Shown here piece after piece: positions 58,122 through 64,000 of a stretch of DNA of 64,000 nucleotides; the stretch's first letter is position 1; each line of letters opens with the position of its first letter. Below the pieces are notes generated by a model. The model searched no databases, had not been told where the DNA came from, and saw only the letters and a program-made list of their open reading frames with translations. This DNA comes from an uncultured Paracoccaceae bacterium (GTDB lineage: Bacteria > Pseudomonadota > Alphaproteobacteria > Rhodobacterales > Rhodobacteraceae), in contig CANNFA010000005.1 in the NCBI GenBank assembly GCA_947503765.1, positions 124,001 to 188,000 of the forward strand. Reading direction: 5' to 3'. The translations under genes and the position numbers were made by a program.

Positions 58122-58139
58122 TATAATAGTACTGGAATA
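58122..58139. promoter_or_regulatory. AGTACT-centred palindrome at hcr operon promoter
   Basis: TATAATAGTACTGGAATA; its first six bases are a perfect -10 hexamer, 48-54 bases before the hcrC ATG, but no good -35 lies 16-18 bases upstream. The AGTACT core and flanks match sites at 40663 and 63530. An outer inverted repeat, CTATTCC (58092) with GGAATAG (58134), may add another layer. Confidence 0.65.
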
Positions 58140-58175
58140 GCGTTTTACAAGCCGGAATGCGAAAAGGCCCATGGA

Positions 58176-58646
58176 ATGAAGCGGATCGTCAGTCTGGAAA
58201 TCAATGGTCGCACGGTCGAGGAGATCGTGCCGGACAACATGCTGCTGGTCGATCTGCTGCGCGACCGGCAGGGCCTGACCGGGACCAAGCAAGGTTGTGA
58301 CGGCGGCGAATGCGGCGCCTGCACGGTGCTGGTCGACGGGCGGCCCCGGCTGTCCTGCATCGCCCTTGTGGCAGGCTGCGACGGCAAGCGGATCGAGACG
58401 ATCGAAGGACAGGCGAAGGGCGGCCATCTGTCGGCGCTGCAACGCGCCTTTCACGAAAACCTGGGCGCGCAATGCGGGTTCTGCACGCCGGGGATGATCC
58501 TGGCCGCCGAAGGCCTGCTGCGCGACAACCCCGCCCCCGACGAGGATGAGATCCGGGTCGCGCTCGGCGGCAACCTGTGCCGCTGCACCGGCTATGTGAA
58601 GATCATCGAATCGGTGCAGGTCGCCGCGGCGGAGATGCGGTCATGA
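58176..58646 (+). CDS. hcrC: 4-hydroxybenzoyl-CoA reductase gamma subunit ([2Fe-2S])
   Basis: Small iron-sulfur subunit of 156 residues in the xanthine oxidase family. The plant-type [2Fe-2S] cluster ligands are Cys41, 46, 49 and 61; the second cluster uses Cys100, 103, 135 and 137 ([15 protein letters not shown]). It passes electrons between the molybdenum subunit and the flavin subunit. The gene order small, large, medium and the special medium subunit identify the complex as 4-hydroxybenzoyl-CoA reductase rather than a xanthine or CO dehydrogenase. Stop overlaps hcrA by ATGA. Confidence 0.92.
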   Translation: MKRIVSLEINGRTVEEIVPDNMLLVDLLRDRQGLTGTKQGCDGGECGACTVLVDGRPRLSCIALVAGCDGKRIETIEGQAKGGHLSALQRAFHENLGAQCGFCTPGMILAAEGLLRDNPAPDEDEIRVALGGNLCRCTGYVKIIESVQVAAAEMRS

Positions 58647-60949
58647 GCGGCGCCATCGGACAGCGCGTTCCGCTGGTCGACGGGATCGAAAAGGTCACCG
58701 GCCGCGCGCAATATACCGCCGATCTGGACAGCCGCGACGCGCTGGTCGGGCGGATCCTGCGATCCCCGGTCAGCCACGGGCGGATCCTGCGCATCGACAC
58801 CGCGAAGGCAGAGGCGCTGCCGGGCGTCACGGCCGTCATCACCGGCGACGATTGCGCGCTGACCTTCGGCGTCATCCCGATCGCGATGAACGAATATCCC
58901 ATGGCGCGCGGCAAGGTGCGCTATCGCGGCGAACCGATCGCCGCCGTCGCGGCCGAGGATGCGGCCATCGCCGCCCGCGCGCTGGACCTGATCGAGGTCG
59001 AGATAGAGGAATTGCCCGCCTGCTATACCCCGGCCGAATCCCGCGCGCCGGGCGCCACGCTCTTGCATGACGACAAGCCGGGCAACCTGGAACGCGACGT
59101 GCATCACGTCTTTGGCGATGTCTCTGCCGGGTTCGCCGAGGCCGACCTGGTGCGCGAGGACAGCTTCGACTGCGCCGAGATCAACCATGCCCAGATGGAG
59201 CCGCATGCCGCCCTGGCCGAATATGACAGCACCCGCGACCGGCTGACGCTGCATTCGGTCAGCCAGGTGCCGTTCTACGTGCATCTGATGCTGGCCCGCT
59301 GCCTGGAAATGGACAGCTCGCAAATCCGCGTGGTCAAGCCCTTTGTCGGCGGTGGCTTCGGCGCCCGGACCGAGACGCTGAATTTCGAGATCATCGTCGC
59401 GCTGCTGGCCCGCAAGGTCGGGGGCAAGGTGATGATGCGCCTGACGCGCGAGGAAACCTTCCTGACCCATCGCGGCCGCCCCGCGACGCAGGTGGACCTC
59501 AAGATCGGCATGACCCGGAGCGGCAAGATCACCGCCGTCGAATGCGAGGCGGTGATGGCCGGCGGCGGCTATGCCGGCTACGGTCTGGTGACGATCCTTT
59601 ATGCCGGCGCCCTGCTGCATGGCATCTATGACGTGCCCAACGTCAAGTATGACGGCTACCGCGTCTATACCAATGCGCCGCCCTGCGGGGCGATGCGCGG
59701 GCATGGCACGGTCGATGTGCGCCACGCCTTCGAATGCCTGCTGGACCGGATGGCGCGCGAATTGGGGCTCGATCCCTTCACGGTACGCCGCGCCAACCTG
59801 CTGAGCGCGCCGATGTTCACCGCCAACGGGCTGATGGTGAATTCCTACGGGCTGGACGAATGCCTGGACAAGGTAGAACAGGCCAGCGGGTGGGCGGCGC
59901 GCAAGGGCAACCTGCCGCCGGGACGCGGCCTGGGCATGGCCTGTTCGCATTACGTCAGCGGCGCTGCCAAGCCGGTCCACTGGACCGGAGAGCCGCATGC
60001 CGTGGTGTCGATGAAGCTCGATTTCGACGGATCGGTGACGGTGCTGACCGGGGCCTCCGATATCGGCCAGGGCTCGACCACCATCGTGGCGCTGGCGGCG
60101 TCGGAAATCCTGGGCATCGGGCTGAACCGGATCCGTACCGTCACCAATGACAGCGTCATCACCCCCAAGGATAACGGATCCTATTCCAGCCGCGTGACCT
60201 TCATGGTCGGCAATGCGGCGATCGAGGCGGCGAAAGCGATGCGCGCCAAGCTGGTCGCGGCGGCGGCGAAAAAGCTGGAAGTCGATCCGGACGATATCGA
60301 ATGCGAGGGCGAGACGTTCTTTGTCCACGGCGCGTCGCAATCGGTCCTGCCATTCCAGGACGTGGTCATCGCGGCGCTGGCCGAAGAGGGCACGATCACC
60401 GTCAAGGGCACCTTTTCCACCCCGGTCGAGGCTCAGGGTGGCAAGCATCGCGGCGGCGCAGTCGGCTCTACCATGGGGTTTTCCTACGGCGCCCAGGTGG
60501 TCGAGGTCGAAATCGATCCCGATACCTGCGCGATCAGCGTCGAAAAGGTCTGGGTTGCGCTCGATTGCGGCTTTGCCATCAACCCGCTGGCGGTCGAGGG
60601 GCAGATCGAAGGCTCTGTCTGGATGGGGATGGGCCAGGGCCTGTCCGAGGAAACCCATTACATCGACGGGCTGCCGGCCCATGCCAACCTGACCGATTAC
60701 CGCTTTCCCACCATCGCCGATTCGCCGCCCATAGAGGTGCATATCGTCGAAAGCATCGACCCCTTGGGCCCGTTCGGCGCCAAGGAGGCCGGCGAAGGCG
60801 CGCTGTCGGGCTTTCCGCCCGCGCTGGTCAACGCGCTGGCCGATGCGCTGGGGATGGATGTGGATTTCCTGCCCGTGACGCCCGACCGGGTGCTTGAGGC
60901 GCTGACGAAATTCCGGCGGGCCAACCGCCGCAAGGAGGCCGCGGAATGA
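58643..60949 (+). CDS. hcrA: 4-hydroxybenzoyl-CoA reductase alpha subunit (molybdopterin)
   Basis: Molybdenum cofactor subunit of 768 residues that carries the reductive dehydroxylation site. Family segments: [19 protein letters not shown] near residue 235, [19 protein letters not shown] near 350, [19 protein letters not shown] near 475 and [20 protein letters not shown] near 715 with the Glu that approaches Mo. Length fits HcrA. The reaction removes the para-hydroxyl of 4-hydroxybenzoyl-CoA as water using low-potential electrons, giving benzoyl-CoA. Overlaps both neighbours by ATGA. Confidence 0.92.
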   Translation: MSGAIGQRVPLVDGIEKVTGRAQYTADLDSRDALVGRILRSPVSHGRILRIDTAKAEALPGVTAVITGDDCALTFGVIPIAMNEYPMARGKVRYRGEPIAAVAAEDAAIAARALDLIEVEIEELPACYTPAESRAPGATLLHDDKPGNLERDVHHVFGDVSAGFAEADLVREDSFDCAEINHAQMEPHAALAEYDSTRDRLTLHSVSQVPFYVHLMLARCLEMDSSQIRVVKPFVGGGFGARTETLNFEIIVALLARKVGGKVMMRLTREETFLTHRGRPATQVDLKIGMTRSGKITAVECEAVMAGGGYAGYGLVTILYAGALLHGIYDVPNVKYDGYRVYTNAPPCGAMRGHGTVDVRHAFECLLDRMARELGLDPFTVRRANLLSAPMFTANGLMVNSYGLDECLDKVEQASGWAARKGNLPPGRGLGMACSHYVSGAAKPVHWTGEPHAVVSMKLDFDGSVTVLTGASDIGQGSTTIVALAASEILGIGLNRIRTVTNDSVITPKDNGSYSSRVTFMVGNAAIEAAKAMRAKLVAAAAKKLEVDPDDIECEGETFFVHGASQSVLPFQDVVIAALAEEGTITVKGTFSTPVEAQGGKHRGGAVGSTMGFSYGAQVVEVEIDPDTCAISVEKVWVALDCGFAINPLAVEGQIEGSVWMGMGQGLSEETHYIDGLPAHANLTDYRFPTIADSPPIEVHIVESIDPLGPFGAKEAGEGALSGFPPALVNALADALGMDVDFLPVTPDRVLEALTKFRRANRRKEAAE

Positions 60950-61947
60950 GCGAAGCCCTGCCCGAATTCCAATTGCTCGCCCCCGCATCGGTGGACGAGG
61001 CGGTTGCCGCCCTTGGCGCCAATCCCGGCGCGCTGGCAAGCGCGGGCGGCACCGATCTGATCGTGCGGCTGCGCAAGGGGCTGTCGGAAACCGGAACGCT
61101 GGTCGATCTGGGCGGCATCGCCGCGCTGAACGACATCACGCCGGGCGCCGGTGGCGGGTTGCGGATCGGCGCCGGCGTGACGCTGGCCGCGCTGGCAAAA
61201 TCCGCCCCGCTGGCCGAATATCCGGCCATCCCCAGGGCGGTAGCGACGGTCGCCGGCCCCACCCACCGAGAGGTCGCGACGCTGGGCGGAAACCTGTGCC
61301 AGGACACCCGCTGCGTCTATTACAACCAAAGCCATTGGTGGCGGCAATCGAACGGGTTCTGCCTGAAATATCGCGGCGAGATCTGCCATGTCGCGCCCAA
61401 GGGCAATCGCTGCCGCGCGGCGTTCAGCGGCGATATCGCCCCGGCGCTGATGGTGCATGGCGCGAGCCTGGAAATCGCCGGCCCCGACGGCACAAGGCAT
61501 CTGCCGCTGGCCGAGTTCTACCACGAGGACGGCGCCGCCCATCTGGGCCTTAATCCCGGCGAGATCGTCGTCGCCGTCCTGCTTCCGCCGCCCGGCCCGG
61601 TCTCGGACTATGCCAAGGTGCGGGTACGCGCCGCGGTCGATTATCCGCTGGCCGGAATCGCTGTGGCCTGCACACAGGCGCGCGAGGGCGCCCGGTTCAC
61701 CCTGGCGATCACCGGCACCAATTCGGCGCCGATGCTGGTCGATATCGCGGATGCGCTGGCCGAAGGGGCCGATGCGGATGCCTACTTCGCGGCGCTGGAA
61801 AAGCAGGTGCAGAAAGCCGTCTCGCCGCAGCGCACAAGCACGCTGGCGCCGCATTACCGCCGCTTGTCGGTCTCGGCACTGGCGGCGCGGCTGGCTCGGC
61901 AGACGGCCGGCTTCGCGCCCGAAGATTCGCAGCGGCCCGAACCATGA
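60946..61947 (+). CDS. hcrB: 4-hydroxybenzoyl-CoA reductase beta subunit (FAD and extra [4Fe-4S])
   Basis: FAD subunit of 333 residues. FAD motifs [10 protein letters not shown] near residue 32 and [10 protein letters not shown] near 111 are standard. Between them and the C-terminal domain lies an insert with Cys123, 139, 147 and 156 (TRCVYYN, NGFCLK, EICHVA, NRCRAA), matching within one position the [4Fe-4S] ligands known in Thauera HcrB. Xanthine dehydrogenases lack this loop, so it is diagnostic. The cluster lets electrons flow from ferredoxin toward the Mo site, opposite to normal family members. Confidence 0.94.
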   Translation: MSEALPEFQLLAPASVDEAVAALGANPGALASAGGTDLIVRLRKGLSETGTLVDLGGIAALNDITPGAGGGLRIGAGVTLAALAKSAPLAEYPAIPRAVATVAGPTHREVATLGGNLCQDTRCVYYNQSHWWRQSNGFCLKYRGEICHVAPKGNRCRAAFSGDIAPALMVHGASLEIAGPDGTRHLPLAEFYHEDGAAHLGLNPGEIVVAVLLPPPGPVSDYAKVRVRAAVDYPLAGIAVACTQAREGARFTLAITGTNSAPMLVDIADALAEGADADAYFAALEKQVQKAVSPQRTSTLAPHYRRLSVSALAARLARQTAGFAPEDSQRPEP

Positions 61948-62213
61948 GCGACGTTGTTCCGGGGCGTCACTGGCTGGCGGGCGACGGGCTGCATGTGGAT
62001 ACCCGCGGACTGGAGCCGCCCGATCCGATGGTCGCGGTGCTGTGGCATCTGGAACAGCCCGGCCAGAACGGGCCGGTGATCGTCCATCTCGACCGCAACC
62101 CGGTGCATCTGTTTCCCGAACTGGTCGAGCGCGGCTGGCTTTACCGGGTCACGCCCGAGGCCGAAGGCGCGCTGACGCTGACCCTTCTGCCCGCGCCGAA
62201 GGATCCGGCGTGA
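61944..62213 (+). CDS. DUF2249-domain small protein
   Basis: Eighty-nine residues, HVDTRGLEPPDPMVAVLWHL in the first half and IVHLDRNPVHLFPELVERGW in the second, the DUF2249 pattern, a TusA-like alpha/beta fold. Such proteins often accompany hemerythrins and denitrification or redox genes, but their role is unproven. Here the gene is coupled to hcrB by ATGA and to the next membrane protein by GTGA, so it is part of the hcr operon. Confidence 0.82.
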   Translation: MSDVVPGRHWLAGDGLHVDTRGLEPPDPMVAVLWHLEQPGQNGPVIVHLDRNPVHLFPELVERGWLYRVTPEAEGALTLTLLPAPKDPA

Positions 62214-63484
62214 GCAGTACCGGCTTTCTGGGCGGTGCAAAGGACCGGCTGCTGCCCGTCTCTGTCCCGTTCCGGTTCTTCCTGGGCGCGGTGCTGTTCC
62301 ATCTTGCCGCCTGGGCGGTTCTGTTCGGCGCGGCCGACTGGCTGGCCGGCCATGTCGGCGGGCCGGGGCCGATCCTGGCAGCGATCCATCTGGCGACGCT
62401 GGGCGTGTTCGCGATGACCGCGATCGGCGCCAGCTATCAGCTTTTGCCCGTGGCCACGCGGCGCCCGCTGGCGCGCGACTGGCCGACAAAGGTCAGCTTC
62501 TGGCTGCTGGCGCCGGGCATCTGCATTCTGACCTGGGGCATGTACGCGGCAGAGATTGCGGCGATGCAGACCGGCGCCGTGCTGGTCTGCGCCGGGCTCG
62601 TGGTCTTCGCGGTCCTGACGGCCGACAACTTGCGGCGGGCCGGCAGCGTGGCGCTGGTCGCCTCGCATGGCTGGGGGGCGCTGGCCGCGCTCATCGCCTT
62701 CGCGGTGCCGGGCCTGCTGCTGGTCTGGGATTTCGGGGCCGGGTTCCTGGACGATCACAGTGGATTGGCGGCGGTGCATATGGTGCTGGCCGCTTACGGG
62801 TTCATGGGGCTGCTGGCGCTGGGGTTCAGCCTGGTGCTGGTGCCGATGTTCGCCCTGTCGCGCAGCCTGCCGCAGCGGCCCGGCCAGACGCAGCTGGTGC
62901 TGGCCGGCCTGGCGCTGACCGGCTTTGGCCTGGGCTGGCTGACCGGCATCCCGGCGCTGACATGGGCGGCGCTGGTGGCCGGCGCGGGGGCTATCGGCGC
63001 CTATCTGTGGCTGATGCGCACGGCCATGGCGCGGCGGATGCGCAAGCGGCTGGGCCTGTCCTTCGTGCTGATCCGCGCCTCCTGGGCCTTGCTGGCGTTC
63101 AGCCTGATCCTGGGCGCGGCGGTGGTGACGGGCCTGCCCATTCCCAACGCCCCGGCCCTGTTCGGCTTTGTTCTGCTGGCGGGCTGGCTGCTGACCTTCC
63201 TGACCGGCATCCTGCAACGGATCATGCCGTTCCTGGCCTCGATGCATGCCGCCGGCGCGTCGGGCCTGCCGGCCTCGCCCTCCAGCCTGACCGCCGAGAT
63301 GCCGCTGAAAATCCATGCCTTCTGCCATTTCGGCGCGCTGGCTGTCTGTTCGGCGGGAATCGTGCTGGACCAAACGCTACTGGTGCGGCTGGGCGCCGGG
63401 CTTGGCGTGCTGGGCGCGCTGGCCTTTGCCGGGTTCGCGCTCAACGTGTTGTGGCAGCTCAAGGCGATCCGGGCCGGCGCATGA
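62210..63484 (+). CDS. Polytopic membrane protein (NnrS / haem-copper oxidase subunit I-like)
   Basis: Protein of 424 residues with about a dozen hydrophobic helices. The GTG start overlaps the DUF2249 stop. Conserved-looking histidines lie inside helices: VLFHLAAWAV near residue 32, ILAAIHLATLGVFAMTAIGASYQLLP near 62, DDHSGLAAVHMVLAAYGFMG near 186 and LKIHAFCHFGALAV near 368. The H-L-x-x-L-G plus YQLLP arrangement is reminiscent of NnrS and of oxidase subunit I relatives, so haem or copper binding is possible. I cannot assign a reaction. Fifth gene of the hcr operon. Confidence 0.7.
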   Translation: MSSTGFLGGAKDRLLPVSVPFRFFLGAVLFHLAAWAVLFGAADWLAGHVGGPGPILAAIHLATLGVFAMTAIGASYQLLPVATRRPLARDWPTKVSFWLLAPGICILTWGMYAAEIAAMQTGAVLVCAGLVVFAVLTADNLRRAGSVALVASHGWGALAALIAFAVPGLLLVWDFGAGFLDDHSGLAAVHMVLAAYGFMGLLALGFSLVLVPMFALSRSLPQRPGQTQLVLAGLALTGFGLGWLTGIPALTWAALVAGAGAIGAYLWLMRTAMARRMRKRLGLSFVLIRASWALLAFSLILGAAVVTGLPIPNAPALFGFVLLAGWLLTFLTGILQRIMPFLASMHAAGASGLPASPSSLTAEMPLKIHAFCHFGALAVCSAGIVLDQTLLVRLGAGLGVLGALAFAGFALNVLWQLKAIRAGA

Positions 63485-63529
63485 CGCGGCCTCGGGCGCC
63501 TTTCAACAGACTTGCTTTCCCTATTTCGG

Positions 63530-63547
63530 TATTATAGTACTTAAATA
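63530..63547. promoter_or_regulatory. AGTACT-centred palindrome upstream of hemerythrin gene
   Basis: TATTATAGTACTTAAATA is palindromic at 14 of 18 positions and lies 51 bases before the hemerythrin ATG. It overlaps possible -10 hexamers (TATTAT, TATAGT). An outer repeat CCTATTT (63520) with AAATAGG (63543) surrounds it. Same core as at 40663 and 58122. Confidence 0.65.
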
Positions 63548-63597
63548 GGATTATCAGGCGGCCCGCAAGAAGCCCCACAAGAAGCAAGGAACCGGAC

Positions 63598-64000
63598 ATG
63601 ACCTTTTCCCGCCGTACCGCACAGCTTTTGCACGAAGACCACCAGGCCACGATCCAGGTCATCGAGGCGCTGGACGACCTGATCGCCAAATCGCGCAAGA
63701 AGGCGCCCGATACCAGCGATCCGGCGGTGAACAAGGTGCTGCAAAGCGCCTCGACCGCGATCGAAGAGGAAATCAGCGAGCATTTCGCCTTCGAGGAGGA
63801 CGAGCTGTTCACCCGGCTCGAGGAAATGGGCGATGTCGGCATCGGCGAGCACCTGCGCGCCGAACATGCCGCCCTGCTGCCGCTGGGCAAGACGGTGGCC
63901 GACGGCGCGCGCGACGCGCTGGCGAACGGGTTCACCGATCAAAGCTGGGCAACCTTTCGTGATGCTGCGGGCGAGCTGATCGAACGGATGTTCTCGCATA
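63598..64000 (+). CDS. Hemerythrin-domain protein (3' end outside window)
   Basis: The first 134 residues are visible and the frame is open at the window edge. The four-helix hemerythrin pattern shows metal-ligand candidates: His12 and His15 in LLHEDHQ, SEHFAFEEDELF near residue 60, then HLRAEHAAL near 84 and a late FSH near 134. By family it binds O2 or NO at a diiron site, or handles iron. It has its own promoter region with the AGTACT palindrome, so it is likely co-regulated with the hcr operon. An AAGCAAGGAACCGG site precedes the ATG. Confidence 0.83.
   Translation, partial: MTFSRRTAQLLHEDHQATIQVIEALDDLIAKSRKKAPDTSDPAVNKVLQSASTAIEEEISEHFAFEEDELFTRLEEMGDVGIGEHLRAEHAALLPLGKTVADGARDALANGFTDQSWATFRDAAGELIERMFSH

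Noticed and set aside
58592-61039. A long minus-strand open frame opposite hcrA
   Set aside because: Same shadow-frame character; hcrA with Mo-binding motifs fully accounts for this stretch.
58176-61947. Xanthine or CO dehydrogenase as identity of the molybdenum enzyme
   Set aside because: The medium subunit has the four-Cys insert specific to 4-hydroxybenzoyl-CoA reductase, and the neighbours are benzoyl-CoA genes.

Overview
The window looks like a catabolic and transport region from a GC-rich alphaproteobacterium, probably of the Rhodobacterales/Paracoccaceae type. Supporting features are the high GC, the many TRAP and ABC importers, a rhizobial-type glpSTPQUV glycerol ABC operon, and tightly packed operons with ATGA and TGATG stop/start overlaps. 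I saw no tRNA, rRNA, CRISPR array, insertion sequence or integrase. Nearly every gene is an importer, a catabolic enzyme or a local regulator. Assignments come from reading protein motifs, not from database searches.

Region 1 (1-13.7 kb) is carbohydrate uptake. It holds the end of a sugar ABC importer (ATPase tail, two permeases) with a Gfo/Idh/MocA oxidoreductase; a TRAP transporter on the minus strand; a second sugar ABC importer (binding protein, two permeases, ATPase); and a rhamnose-mutarotase-like protein with an enolase-superfamily acid-sugar dehydratase. A GntR-type regulator with two winged-helix domains is divergent from the last pair. TTGCATGCAA-like palindromes upstream of the regulator and of the second importer suggest one regulon.

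Region 2 (13.7-22.8 kb) is the glycerol / glycerol-3-phosphate system: glpD-S-T-P-Q, a small AT-rich unknown gene, glpU and glpV, with a divergent DeoR-type glpR. The unknown gene is translationally coupled to glpQ.

Region 3 (22.9-29.5 kb) is an L-fucose cluster: IclR regulator, ABC importer, L-fuconate dehydratase and L-fucose dehydrogenase.

Region 4 (29.7-64 kb) is aromatic-acid catabolism. On the minus strand are an aryl-CoA ligase, a four-subunit 2-oxoacid (possibly phenylglyoxylate) oxidoreductase with a fused FAD/Fe-S subunit, and a branched-chain-type ABC importer. On the plus strand are an SDR, a TRAP importer, benzoate-CoA ligase, an alpha/beta hydrolase, boxC, boxB, a small Cys-rich ORF, boxA, a 4-hydroxybenzoyl-CoA-type thioesterase, boxR, a crotonase/3-hydroxyacyl-CoA dehydrogenase fusion and a beta-ketoadipyl-CoA-type thiolase. 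A BadM-like Rrf2 regulator and a BadL-like acetyltransferase follow on the minus strand. The window ends with the three subunits of 4-hydroxybenzoyl-CoA reductase, a DUF2249 protein, a polytopic membrane protein and a hemerythrin.

Together region 4 reads as a hybrid route. An enzyme typical of anaerobes removes the 4-hydroxyl group to give benzoyl-CoA, which then enters the oxygen-dependent box epoxide pathway. A shared AGTACT-centred palindrome lies 37-51 bp upstream of the hcr operon, the ligase/oxidoreductase operon and the hemerythrin gene. This suggests a redox-linked regulon, perhaps under the local Rrf2 protein. No boxD gene is inside the window.
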